From Geminicoccaceae bacterium (GTDB taxonomy: Bacteria > Pseudomonadota > Alphaproteobacteria > Geminicoccales > Geminicoccaceae): a stretch of DNA of 64,000 nucleotides. The notes under the pieces were generated by a model. That model was not told the DNA's origin. It made no database searches and saw nothing but the letters and a program-made list of their open reading frames with translations. The position numbers and the translations under genes are program-made. This document shows, one piece after another, positions 39,575 through 48,673 of the stretch (positions are counted from its first letter, which is position 1; each line of letters opens with the position of its first letter). The stretch covers positions 124,001 through 188,000 of the forward strand of contig JANQPX010000030.1 in NCBI GenBank assembly GCA_028285265.1, written 5' to 3'.

Positions 39575-40528
39575 TTAAAAGCGTTGCCAGCCGCTCAGAT
39601 CGGCGTTCAGGTCGACTTCTCGCCACTTTTGATGAAAGGGGGGCTGCTGAAGTCGGCTCAATCGTTCTGCGAAGTCATTATAGAAGCTGTTGAGTTGCAC
39701 GCGTTTCTCATGCCTGGCTGACCAGGCATAAACGGCCATGACTGTCTGGACGGCGAGTGTTCTGACGATGTCGCCGTTGGGAACGAGCGCAGGATATTCC
39801 TTCGACGAGATCTCCGCAGGAAGGTAATCACCACCGATCGCCTCGACGGGAACTGACAGCAGATGGACCCCGTCTAAGTCAGCTGCTTCACTGATTTGCC
39901 GTGTCGGCATCGCGTCAACTCTGACCCAAGCATCAATTTCGCCCTGACGCAATTTGTCGAGAGCAACATGGTAGTCGTCATCGCCGACAATGACCGACAG
40001 ACCGAGCGCCTGGAACACAAGGCTGGCAGTAAGAAAGCTGCCGCTTGACGGAGGACCGAAATTGACCCGTCGTCCTTCAAGATCATCGATCGACCTGATG
40101 TCCTGACTGGCCAGGAGGTGGAATTCTTTGTGATAAAGCTTCGATAGAAATCTGATCTTGTCGCCGATATCAGGAAAGAGTTCGGCGCGTTTATAGAAAT
40201 CGAGGACGTCGGCTTGGACCCAAGCTATGTCGACGCCGCGAAGCAACAACAGATCTTCAATCGCGCGCACCGAACCGAAGCCAGCCATCGGCAGTATGCG
40301 CTGGTCATAGCCTCGATCGAGGACAACGGCGAGGTCGGCGATCATCGCGAAATCGGTTCCTCGGGCATCGTCCCCAAGGATACCCAACACACCTTGATTG
40401 ACGAGTTGTCGCTGTTGGCTGATGTCGAGGGCTTGGGTCTGATCTTGGGGCAGTAGGAACCAAGATACCGTAATTAAGATGACCGCCAATGTCTGTCTTC
40501 TAAGGAATGATCTCTCAGCACGTTGCAT
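39575..40528 (-). CDS. TAXI-type TRAP substrate-binding protein
   Basis: A periplasmic solute-binding protein of the TAXI family (about 317 residues from the chosen ATG; a longer frame adds 18). It has a signal peptide (RRQTLAVILITVSWFLL). GRRVNFGPPSSGSFLTA and the stretch around LDGVHLLSVP fit the family. TAXI proteins usually serve a fused DctQM permease, but no permease gene lies beside it. It is divergent from an N-formylglutamate amidohydrolase. Confidence 0.8.
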   Translation of the reverse strand: MQRAERSFLRRQTLAVILITVSWFLLPQDQTQALDISQQRQLVNQGVLGILGDDARGTDFAMIADLAVVLDRGYDQRILPMAGFGSVRAIEDLLLLRGVDIAWVQADVLDFYKRAELFPDIGDKIRFLSKLYHKEFHLLASQDIRSIDDLEGRRVNFGPPSSGSFLTASLVFQALGLSVIVGDDDYHVALDKLRQGEIDAWVRVDAMPTRQISEAADLDGVHLLSVPVEAIGGDYLPAEISSKEYPALVPNGDIVRTLAVQTVMAVYAWSARHEKRVQLNSFYNDFAERLSRLQQPPFHQKWREVDLNADLSGWQRF

Positions 40529-40752
40529 TGTTGTTATGACAACCATCTTTGCTAAAACATAAAGCCAGTGTTGTTTAATCACCCAGAGGCACAGGCACCC
40601 ATGAAGGATCGGGCTCCTCAGGCGTGAGATAGTCGGCGAGACGGTGCGCCGGCGTCAAGATGGGGAATTTTCCCAGCAGCTGAAGTGTTTTCGACTGTTG
40701 CAGTGACGTTGCCCAGACGTCGGTGTCGGTCTCAATATAGCCGTGGGGGCGA

Positions 40753-41529
40753 GTGATGGCACTTTTGGAAGAGGATGAACCATTCCCAGTGGATGTCATC
40801 AATCTCGGCGGCGATAGCCCCATTTTTCTTGTTTGCGAGCACGCTGGACGACGCATTCCGCGAAAGCTTGGAGATATGGGGCTGTCTGATGGTGATCGGC
40901 AGCGTCACATCGCTTGGGATATCGGTGCGGAGGCTGTCTCAATCCAACTCGCCGAGCGTCTCAATGCGCCCTGCATTACCCAAGTTTACTCGCGCCTAGT
41001 CTGCGATTGCAATCGGGACATCCATGTCCCGAGCTTTATCCCGGCAATGAGCGAACGCACCGTGATTCCAGGCAATGCCGCGGTAACACCCGCCGAGCGC
41101 GACGCGCGGATCGAGGAGATCTACCGCCCTCTCCACGATCGTATCCGTGATGAGCTGGACAAGCGGTCCGCTACAGGGCGACCAACGATTTTTGTCAGCA
41201 TGCACAGTTTTACACCGATCTTTATGGATGAAGAACGACCGATGCATATCGGCCTGCTGTTCGACCGTGATCCACGTATGGCCTCGTTGGTGGGTAGCGT
41301 GCTGCGGGCTGACTCCGATCTGATTGTGAGTGACAACGAACCCTATGCCCTGGACTGGAGACGCGACTTTACGGTCCCTGAACACGGTGAGCGGCGGGGC
41401 ATTCCATCATTGGAAATCGAGATACGTCAGGATCTTATCGCGAATACAGAGGGGCAAGTCGCATGGGCTGAACGTTTGGCGCATGCGTTAGAGCAAAGCG
41501 CATTGCACCTTTTGAGCGAGGTGTCTTAG
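40753..41529 (+). CDS. N-formylglutamate amidohydrolase (first copy)
   Basis: A 258-residue enzyme of the N-formylglutamate deformylase/HutG2 family, which releases formate and an amino acid. It shows VCEHAGRRIP, HIAWDIGAEAV, YSRLVCDCNRD and HSFTPIF, the metal-binding and core stretches of the family. A second copy at 61001 shares CEHASNRIP, SHVAWDPGAEGV and HSFTPVF. It is divergent from the TAXI gene. It overlaps the epimerase gene tail-to-tail by four bases. Confidence 0.9.
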   Translation: MMALLEEDEPFPVDVINLGGDSPIFLVCEHAGRRIPRKLGDMGLSDGDRQRHIAWDIGAEAVSIQLAERLNAPCITQVYSRLVCDCNRDIHVPSFIPAMSERTVIPGNAAVTPAERDARIEEIYRPLHDRIRDELDKRSATGRPTIFVSMHSFTPIFMDEERPMHIGLLFDRDPRMASLVGSVLRADSDLIVSDNEPYALDWRRDFTVPEHGERRGIPSLEIEIRQDLIANTEGQVAWAERLAHALEQSALHLLSEVS

Positions 41530-42500
41530 CGAAGTGCGTCTGCCGAGATGACATCGTTTCTGAGCATTGTCTGGAAGGTGTCGAAGGTGGATTGTATACC
41601 CTCACGCAGCGAGAGATGACCGAAATCGCCGAGATAGGCGCGAATCGGTTCATCTGATAGTTCGGCAGGAAATGGCAGCGGATCACCTTCGATCGAAATC
41701 GCCGCCGCCGGCGAAATCTCTTTGATGATGTCGACCCAATCTTTGACGGTACAGGGCACGCCATTGTGGTCGAACATGACGGCCTCGTCTCGATCGACCG
41801 AGACGGCTTTGATGAAGGCACTCGCTACTTCACCTGCGTGCAGCCCGGAAACCGCACCAGAAAATGGGATCGCGTAGGGCTTGCCCGCGGCTGCAGCGAG
41901 AATGGCCATGGTTGTCTTTGACGTCATACCCTGATCTCGGCCAATGCCATAGACGACGCCTGGACGAATGCCGACGCTTGGCACGTTCCAATCTTGGCAG
42001 TAGACCTTGGCGATCATCTCGTCACAATATTTGTAAGCCCCATAGAGTGTCGGTAACCAAGGCTGGTCGGGAAAAAAGCTATGCGCGGCGATCGAGCTCG
42101 CAAAGGCGACCCGCTTGAGATTCTGGGCACGTGCCGCCTCGAATATGTTGACCGAGCCGACCACATTCACTTTCGCACCGTTGATCGGATCGGCTTTGCA
42201 AAAAGGCACTTGCAGGGCAGCGAGGTGGATAATGGCGCGTACATCGTGATCACGCACCACGGCCATGACGCGCTCGCTGTCAGCAATGTCCCCGGTCTCC
42301 CAAGGGAGTGCATCAACCTTATCATCGGCCATCAGTAGTTTGGGCCGCCGTTTATCGTCATTGAGATCGAATGCTATCACCGGGACGCCGGCCCGCTCCA
42401 GCAATGCGAGGACCCAGGCGCCGATGCATCCACCAGCGCCCGTCACCAGCACGGGTCCATCAAAGCCACCGGGATTCACAAGGTAGGTTTCAAGGCTCAT
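41526..42500 (-). CDS. NAD-dependent epimerase/dehydratase
   Basis: A 324-residue extended-SDR protein. The Rossmann motif reads VTGAGGCIGAWV, a central ASSIAAHS supplies the Ser, and YGAYKYCDE carries the Tyr-x3-Lys pair. It resembles UDP-glucose 4-epimerase-like enzymes with unknown sugar or ketose substrate. It stands alone between the amidohydrolase and a small membrane protein gene. Confidence 0.87.
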   Translation of the reverse strand: MSLETYLVNPGGFDGPVLVTGAGGCIGAWVLALLERAGVPVIAFDLNDDKRRPKLLMADDKVDALPWETGDIADSERVMAVVRDHDVRAIIHLAALQVPFCKADPINGAKVNVVGSVNIFEAARAQNLKRVAFASSIAAHSFFPDQPWLPTLYGAYKYCDEMIAKVYCQDWNVPSVGIRPGVVYGIGRDQGMTSKTTMAILAAAAGKPYAIPFSGAVSGLHAGEVASAFIKAVSVDRDEAVMFDHNGVPCTVKDWVDIIKEISPAAAISIEGDPLPFPAELSDEPIRAYLGDFGHLSLREGIQSTFDTFQTMLRNDVISADALR

Positions 42501-42528
42501 CTTTTACTCTCTCGTGCCGGTAAACCAT

Positions 42529-42909
42529 CTAACGCCGCCTGCCTGCGGCGACCAAGTCGCGGCCAGCAGCAATGATTCCCTTAATGATGTTTGCGATTGC
42601 ACCCAGGATCCAGAGAAGGAGGAGGACAAAGATCAAGCTGCGTAACGGCTCGCCAATAGAAAATGTGATGGCGCTTTCACCGAACTGGCCAAAGAAGGCC
42701 TGCTCGTCTTGTTGCGTCTGTTGCAGCAAGACGGTGACGAGCTCGACGTCGGAGGGCGCTCTCAAGATCTCGAGAAGGATCATGCCGAGATAAACGAGCA
42801 TCAGCGCGCCTAGCAGGACCAAACCAATACCGAGAACCATGAGGGCTGACGCTCCGCCCCCTCTTGGCTCGCTATCGCCCCTTTCCTGGATCTCCACGGT
42901 CGAGGCCAT
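42529..42909 (-). CDS. Small two-helix membrane protein
   Basis: A 126-residue protein with two hydrophobic helices (about 21-48 and 91-115) separated by an acidic, Gln-rich loop (LQQTQQDEQ). No family recognised. It lies between folD and the epimerase on the same strand. The ATG is preceded by GGGAGGACG. Confidence 0.6.
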   Translation of the reverse strand: MASTVEIQERGDSEPRGGGASALMVLGIGLVLLGALMLVYLGMILLEILRAPSDVELVTVLLQQTQQDEQAFFGQFGESAITFSIGEPLRSLIFVLLLLWILGAIANIIKGIIAAGRDLVAAGRRR

Positions 42910-42975
42910 GACGTCCTCCCGATTCTTGTTTTCTTGCGCTGGGCATCTCCAAGCAGCCGCTTGGGCTGCCCTGAC

Positions 42976-43866
42976 TTAGCGCAGGCTATTTTGAGCGGCA
43001 ACGAGTGTGTTCTTGAGGAGACAGGCGACTGTCATCTGGCCGACTCCACCCGGAACTGGCGTGATCGCACCAGCGACTTCTTTAGCTTCATCATAGGCAA
43101 CATCGCCGACCAGGCGGCCGCGGCCGTTGTTTTCTGGTCCCTCAATCCGATTGATGCCGACATCGATCACGGTGGCACCAGGCTTGATCCAGCTACCCTT
43201 CACCATCTCCGCTCGGCCGACTGCTGCGGCGAGAATGTCCGCTTCCCGGCAAAGGGAAGGAAGATCCACGGTGCGCGAATGCGCCGTGGTGACCGTGCAG
43301 TTTTCGGCGAGCAGCAGAGCTCCAAGCGGCTTTCCGACGATATTAGAGCGACCGAGCACCACAGCATGTAGACCTGAAAGGTCGTTACCCAGCACGCGTT
43401 TCGCGAGCATCACGCTTCCCATGGGCGTGCAGGGAACGAGCAGCGTCGGGTCGATACCGCTTTTGGCCGAAAAAAGACGGCCGACATTCATCGGATGAAA
43501 TCCGTCCACGTCCTTTGCCGGATCGATCGCATCCAAGACTGCCGCCTCGTCGATATGATCGGGAAGTGGAAGCTGTACGAGAATGCCGTGGGTGGCCGGA
43601 TCAGCATTGAGTGAGGCGATAGCCTTCAGCAGCTCATCCTGGCTGGTCTCAGCGGGCATCCGATCAACGCCGCCGGCGATGCCGACTTCTTGTGCCGTGC
43701 GCTCCTTGGTGCGCACATAGGCTTGACTAGCTGGGTTATCCCCAACCAGGATCACCCTCAGCCCGGGCGGCAAACCTGCCTTTGCCGTGAAGGTGGCAAT
43801 TTCTGCCTTCAACCTGTCCCTGAGCTCAGCCGCCGCAGCTTTGCCGTCGATCGTCGTTCCGCTCAA
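42976..43866 (-). CDS. folD: Methylenetetrahydrofolate dehydrogenase / cyclohydrolase
   Basis: Bifunctional enzyme that interconverts 5,10-methylene- and 10-formyl-tetrahydrofolate. The body has [26 protein letters not shown] and [13 protein letters not shown], FolD signatures, and the end has [11 protein letters not shown] choose a TTG start at 43866 because GGAGG is placed before it and the protein then begins with the usual [15 protein letters not shown]; a longer frame to 43959 has no homologous feel. Together with yggT it matches a common alphaproteobacterial order. Confidence 0.94.
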   Translation of the reverse strand: MSGTTIDGKAAAAELRDRLKAEIATFTAKAGLPPGLRVILVGDNPASQAYVRTKERTAQEVGIAGGVDRMPAETSQDELLKAIASLNADPATHGILVQLPLPDHIDEAAVLDAIDPAKDVDGFHPMNVGRLFSAKSGIDPTLLVPCTPMGSVMLAKRVLGNDLSGLHAVVLGRSNIVGKPLGALLLAENCTVTTAHSRTVDLPSLCREADILAAAVGRAEMVKGSWIKPGATVIDVGINRIEGPENNGRGRLVGDVAYDEAKEVAGAITPVPGGVGQMTVACLLKNTLVAAQNSLR

Positions 43867-44090
43867 TCCTTTTCCTCCCAAGCCAACGTGTTTGCCCAAG
43901 CCTTTTGGTACAGCCTTTTCGTCATGCCACAGCCTTACTTCATGCCAGGATCTCGTCAATATCGCCGGTATGCCAAGCTCATCGCCTGAGCCAGAGCTTC
44001 GACATGGGACGGGATCGGTCGGCCTGCGACAACATCGTCATCAAGGACCACATCGAGTGAGGTCCAAAACGTCGCAATCACCCCCGGCAG

Positions 44091-44387
44091 TCAGAAGATC
44101 CAGGCAGAGAGGACGTGGCGGGCAAACTCGATGCCGACGATCAGGATGATCGGCGATATGTCGATGCCACCAAGATCAGGAAGTGCATTTCGGATCGGCC
44201 GCAGCGCAGGTTCTGTCAGCTTATAGAGCGACTCGCCTACCTGACCCACGAAGGGGTTGCTGCGGTTGATAACGCCGAATTGCACCAGCCAGCTTAGGAT
44301 CACCGAGATGATCACGGCGATCAAAAACAGCCAGAGAAGTGTATCGAGCAGATAATGGATCGGATTCACCGGGAAAATCCCCATCAA
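44091..44387 (-). CDS. YggT-family membrane protein
   Basis: A 98-residue protein with two hydrophobic helices (about 7-30 and 75-95). The YggT pattern PIHYLLDTLLWLFLIAVI, then FVGQVGESLYKLTEPALRPIR is present. YggT proteins act in osmotic tolerance or envelope assembly in some species; the role here is unknown. In many relatives a DUF167 gene lies between yggT and folD; none is seen here. Confidence 0.88.
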   Translation of the reverse strand: MMGIFPVNPIHYLLDTLLWLFLIAVIISVILSWLVQFGVINRSNPFVGQVGESLYKLTEPALRPIRNALPDLGGIDISPIILIVGIEFARHVLSAWIF

Positions 44388-44631
44388 GGGTTGTTTAGGC
44401 GGGCGTTGCGCATCCGAGGTTCTACGTAAACACGACGACTATATAAACACCCTAGTCCATCCCGCCAAGCGCGGCCTGGCGCCCAGGCCCGAAGCTCATC
44501 TTAAATTCCAAACGGTATGTCTCCTGGTTTATGACCGCGTCTAGATATACCGACGTCCAGATCAAGATCTGCACGACACGTCGTGCCTACCCTTGACAGA
44601 CGAGGGGGAGATTACCATACCCAACCTTGAC

Positions 44632-44707
<76 letters not shown>

Positions 44708-44748
44708 CTTCACAGTGGGCGGGGTCTCGTCTAAAGAAGATCCTATGT

Positions 44749-44824
44749 GGGGCCGTAGCTCAGTTGGGAGAGCGCGACATTTGCACTGTCGAGGTCATCG
44801 GTTCGATCCCGTTCGGCTCCACCA
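44749..44824 (+). tRNA. tRNA-Ala (anticodon UGC)
   Basis: A 76-base cloverleaf with encoded CCA and the same acceptor stem with G3-U70. The anticodon stem CGACA/TGTCG encloses TTTGCAC, giving anticodon UGC. It is almost the same as the tRNA 41 bases upstream outside the anticodon arm and T stem, so the pair is likely a tandem duplication. It is not inside an rRNA spacer. Confidence 0.93.
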
Positions 44825-45043
44825 TCTCTCCAACGACCTAACGTTCCACCTGGCTTCGAGCTGGTTGTTACCTTGCCGCGCGGCGATGGTGTGCACGCCA
44901 TTCAAGCTCGGTTCGAGAAGCGCCGGTATCCGAACCTTGGACAGCTGATAGCGCCTGTTCGATGGGTGAGGAGGCCTATGTCACGCGGTAGGGATTTCGA
45001 CAACGGTCTCAAAAACCCCTCATGGCGATCGCTGTTGGCGGGG

Positions 45044-46168
45044 CTAGATATCGGAAAACTCTTTGCGAAGGGCCGGACCATGCTGATCAAGTTCCGGCAC
45101 ATCACCGTAGGTCGGGGCATCAGTGCCTATTGTGGTGGCGCCTGGCCCAAGAATCTTTATCGGTCCGGTTGGCGTAGGGACTGTGATGAACTGTTGCTGG
45201 GGGTGCCGGACGACATCGTCCATATCAGACAGTCGTCCGATCGCTATCCTAGCTTCTTCGAGTAGTGCAATATTCTCCTCCCGTCCTCGTTGTTTGAGAT
45301 TGTCGCCGACGAAACGATCGAGTGCGTCACGATGGGCCACGCGCGCGGAATTGGTGCAGAATTCCGGTCGCTCGGCTGCATCTGGCTCCCCAAATGCTTC
45401 GCAAAGACTTTTGAATTCCCAGTCGTTTTGGACCGAGAGGAGAAGGGGTTTGCCGTCGGCACAATCGAACGCGCCATAAGGCGCTACGGTTGGGTGCTTA
45501 AGGCCTGGTCGTCCCGGTTCCTTGCCGCCATAGTGATACTGCATGAAGGGGACGTTCATCCAGTCGGCGAGGGCGTGGAAAAGGGAGACCTCGATCTGTC
45601 GGCCTTGGCCCGTTAGGCTGCGTCCAATCAGCGCTTCAAGGATCGCCTGATATGCCGTCATTCCCGCTGCGATATCGCAAACAGATACCCCAACACGAGC
45701 GGGTCCATGTTCCGCCCCGGTGATGGCGGCAAGACCGGTTTCGGCCTGAATGAGCAGGTCATAAGCTTTTTGACTTGCGCGAGGTCCCTTGCTGCCATAG
45801 CCGGAAATTGAGCAGATGATCAGCTGAGGATGTCGTGCCGCCAGTTCCTCCGGTGCGAGGCCTAGCCGATCGATAACACCGGGGCCGAGATTTTGGATGA
45901 AGACATCCGCCTTCTCCAACATGGCCGTCAGCAATGCCTTGTCAGCGGTCTCCTTGAGATTAAGTGCGATTGATTCTTTGCCGCGATTGAGCCAGACGAA
46001 GTAGGCACTGTTGCCGTTAGCAAGTGTGTCATAGTTCCGCGCGAAATCTCCTTCGGGCCTCTCGACCTTGATCACGCGTGCGCCTGCATCAGCGAGCTTG
46101 CAGGACGCGTAAGGCGCAGCGACTGCATGTTCGACCGAAACGACGGTTAAGCCTGCTAAATCGTTCAT
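45044..46168 (-). CDS. CaiB/BaiF family CoA-transferase
   Basis: A 374-residue class III CoA-transferase. The N-terminus reads LTVVSVEHAVAAPYAS, the catalytic Asp lies in QKAYDLLIQAETGL, and GQGRQIEVSLFHAL is typical. Its divergent partner is a MaoC-type hydratase. Such pairs occur in mesaconyl-CoA / methylmalyl-CoA and itaconate metabolism, so a C4-C5 dicarboxylyl-CoA is a likely substrate, but this is by context only. Confidence 0.88.
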   Translation of the reverse strand: MNDLAGLTVVSVEHAVAAPYASCKLADAGARVIKVERPEGDFARNYDTLANGNSAYFVWLNRGKESIALNLKETADKALLTAMLEKADVFIQNLGPGVIDRLGLAPEELAARHPQLIICSISGYGSKGPRASQKAYDLLIQAETGLAAITGAEHGPARVGVSVCDIAAGMTAYQAILEALIGRSLTGQGRQIEVSLFHALADWMNVPFMQYHYGGKEPGRPGLKHPTVAPYGAFDCADGKPLLLSVQNDWEFKSLCEAFGEPDAAERPEFCTNSARVAHRDALDRFVGDNLKQRGREENIALLEEARIAIGRLSDMDDVVRHPQQQFITVPTPTGPIKILGPGATTIGTDAPTYGDVPELDQHGPALRKEFSDI

Positions 46169-46257
46169 TGATCGTCTCCCTGGTAGCCCTCAAGAGCCTT
46201 ATCGGGCAAAACAGGGCAAGGCCGATAGAAGTATTTCCGACCCCTTAGGCGAAGACG

Positions 46258-47088
46258 ATGGATAAGACAATCGACGGCGCCATTCGCATAGCTTGTGAGG
46301 CGCATATCGGACGATCTCGTACCGCTGAAGACTCCATGGCGCGAGAACCGGCGGAGAAGCTTGCCGTCATTCTCGATGCCAACCTCCCGGAAGGCGGCCT
46401 GCCGCCGACTTGGCATTGGGCTTACTTTGGTAAAGCGATCTCGAAACATGAGATCGGCCGTGATGCCCATGAAAGATTAGGCCTCTTCCTCCCGCCGGCA
46501 CCCTTTGATCGTCGTATGTGGGCAGCTGGCGAGGTGACCATGCAACGACCGCTTCGCCTGGGCATACCAGCAAAACGCGTTTCGACAATCACCGACGTTA
46601 CTTTTAAAGACGGCTCGAGTGGACCGCTGTGTTTTGTAACAGTTGAGCACGTGGTTACCCAAGAGGGTGAGCCTACCGTTCGGGAGCGCCAGACGATCGT
46701 CTATCGAGACCGGGGAACCTCTGAGCGACCACTTCGCGAGGCTCATGATCCGGTGCCTGTGGGGTATCGTGTCCATCCGGACTGGCAGCTATTCTTTTAT
46801 TCTGCCGTCACCCATAATGGTCACCGCATCCATTGGGATCGGGACTTTTGCCGCGATGTCGAGGGCTACCCCGGCCTCGTCGTTCATGGGCCGCTGATGG
46901 CAACAGAGCTTTGTGATGCGATGCGTGATGGCCTCGCACCTTGTCACTTCGTCTTTCGAGCGACGGCGGCTGTTTTCGAGACCAGCCCGACCCGAATGGT
47001 GTTGGGCAAGCAAGGGCGGGCTCGCGAAGGCCGAATCGAACGCTCGGACGGTGTGGTCTCGATGAAAGCGGAGCTCACCAGGCTCTAG
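46258..47088 (+). CDS. MaoC-like acyl-CoA hydratase
   Basis: A 276-residue double hot-dog protein of the FAS1-type dehydratase/MaoC family. The N-terminal half has ILDANLPEGGLPPTWHWAYF and LGLFLPPAPFDRRMWAAGE; the C-terminal half has SAVTHNGHRIHWDRDFCRDVEGYPGL, with the active-site Asn/His, and GLVVHGPLMA. It resembles mesaconyl-C4-CoA hydratase and related beta-subunit-free enzymes. It is divergent from the CoA-transferase. Confidence 0.84.
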   Translation: MDKTIDGAIRIACEAHIGRSRTAEDSMAREPAEKLAVILDANLPEGGLPPTWHWAYFGKAISKHEIGRDAHERLGLFLPPAPFDRRMWAAGEVTMQRPLRLGIPAKRVSTITDVTFKDGSSGPLCFVTVEHVVTQEGEPTVRERQTIVYRDRGTSERPLREAHDPVPVGYRVHPDWQLFFYSAVTHNGHRIHWDRDFCRDVEGYPGLVVHGPLMATELCDAMRDGLAPCHFVFRATAAVFETSPTRMVLGKQGRAREGRIERSDGVVSMKAELTRL

Positions 47089-48549
47089 TCACGAGACGTC
47101 AAGCACGCGTGTCGCCGTTTCCGGCGCTGTCGTTTCGATGAAGGCCTTCATCAAGAGATTCTGGGCAACGGTTAGTCGATAGCTTGCTGATGCCCTCATG
47201 TCGGAAATTGGCGCTAGCTCTTTGGCCAAAGCTGCTTGCCCCGCTTTAATGGTCGCCATATTCCAAGGCTTACCGATCATCGCTCGCTCGGTGTTGATTG
47301 CGCGCTTTGGCACAGCGGCCATGCCACCAAAGGCAATCCGGAGGTCTTTGACGGTTTGGTCGGCTTCGAACGCCAGCGCGAACGCACCGAGTACAGCCGA
47401 AATATCCTGATCCAGGCGTTTTGAGATCTTATAGCATCTCAGTTCAAGGTTTGATGTTGGTATGTCGATGTCGACAACAAACTCTCCGGGCTGAAGCGCG
47501 GTTTTCCGATAGTCGAGATAGAAGTCTTCGAGAGGTAACCTACGCTGTTGCTTGCCGCGGCGCAGCAGGATGGTGCTGCCCAGTGCAATAAGGGCTGGCA
47601 TGGTGTCGCCAATCGGTGAGCCGTTGGCCACATTGCCGCCGATCGTGCCCATCGCACGGACCTGCGCACCGCCGATCCTCCGGATCAGTTCCCCAAAGTC
47701 CGGCCAGGCTTGGGCGATGACCGCATGCGCGTCTTGATAGGTGCAAGCCGCGCCGATCCTGAGCGCATCACCTGCCTTCTCGATGCGGGACAATTCCGGC
47801 ACGCGCGTCATGTCGATCAGCTGATCCTGCGTTCGATGTTGTTTCGTCACCCAAAGCCCGACATCCGTACTGCCGGCAAGCAGGGTGGCCGTCGGTTGTT
47901 CCTGAATAGCTGTTGCCAGTTCCTCCAGTGAGATGGGCGCGCGGTAGGAACGACCACGGTTCTGGATTACAAGAGGTGTCGTCGTATCGAGTTTTTCCAG
48001 CGCGGCAATCGTCTGGCTCTTGCGCACGTCAAAGACATCATCGGGTCCGGTGTGGAGCGCGTCGCTCGCCGCTAGGATGGGCCGGTAGCCTGTACAGCGA
48101 CAGAGATTGCCCTGAAGAGCGTTGCAGATGTCTGCGCGCGTTGGCAGTGAGTCTGAGGCGCTGCGTTGCTTGCTAAAGGCAAACAAGGCTTGAACGAAAC
48201 CTGGCGTGCAAAAGCCGCATTGCGAGCCGTGATGGTCGACCATGGCCTGCTGGACGGGATGAGCCTCGCCTGCCTCGCCCTTCAAATGCTCGACAGTGAT
48301 CAGCTGGCGGCCATCGAGCTGTGGCAGAAAGACAATGCAGGCATTCACAGGTTTGTAGAGAAGCTCGCCATGTCTAACGTCGGCTAAGACCACAGTGCAG
48401 GCACCGCAGTCGCCCTCGGCACACCCTTCCTTCGTGCCAGTGAGCGCCATGGATTCTCGAAGCCAATCCAGCACCGTTTGATTGGGATCAACATCGTTTA
48501 GGGCTATCGGCTCAAAGCCTAAGAGAAACCTGATATCGGATCTTGCCAA
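47089..48549 (-). CDS. xdhA: Xanthine dehydrogenase small subunit, XdhA-like
   Basis: A 486-residue FAD and 2Fe-2S subunit. The first cluster uses Cys43, Cys48, Cys51 (GCAEGDCGAC), the second CGFCTPGF and CRCTGYRP. FAD binding is shown by AGSTDVGLWV and IGGNVANGSPIGDTMPAL. The subunit normally pairs with the molybdenum subunit XdhB encoded just downstream; here the next gene faces the other way, so no xdhB or xdhC is adjacent. Confidence 0.92.
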   Translation of the reverse strand: MARSDIRFLLGFEPIALNDVDPNQTVLDWLRESMALTGTKEGCAEGDCGACTVVLADVRHGELLYKPVNACIVFLPQLDGRQLITVEHLKGEAGEAHPVQQAMVDHHGSQCGFCTPGFVQALFAFSKQRSASDSLPTRADICNALQGNLCRCTGYRPILAASDALHTGPDDVFDVRKSQTIAALEKLDTTTPLVIQNRGRSYRAPISLEELATAIQEQPTATLLAGSTDVGLWVTKQHRTQDQLIDMTRVPELSRIEKAGDALRIGAACTYQDAHAVIAQAWPDFGELIRRIGGAQVRAMGTIGGNVANGSPIGDTMPALIALGSTILLRRGKQQRRLPLEDFYLDYRKTALQPGEFVVDIDIPTSNLELRCYKISKRLDQDISAVLGAFALAFEADQTVKDLRIAFGGMAAVPKRAINTERAMIGKPWNMATIKAGQAALAKELAPISDMRASASYRLTVAQNLLMKAFIETTAPETATRVLDVS

Positions 48550-48673
48550 GGTTGGGACTCTCCAAAAATCGCATCATGTCACGTTAAGCCAGTCATCGGA
48601 TGTGGGAAAGCAAAGATGGGACCAAGACGCTTGCGTTTGCGGTCACCTCTCGCCATTTCTGCGTTTAGCGACG

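Noticed and set aside
40575-40856. Minus-strand frame of 93 codons between the TAXI gene and the amidohydrolase
   Set aside because: The last 50 residues look fair, but the only starts lie inside the amidohydrolase gene on the other strand and no ribosome binding site is seen.
43956-44081. 41-codon GTG frame between yggT and folD
   Set aside because: The place usually holds a DUF167 gene, but the translated sequence does not resemble it and the start lies directly in a G-run. Support is too weak.
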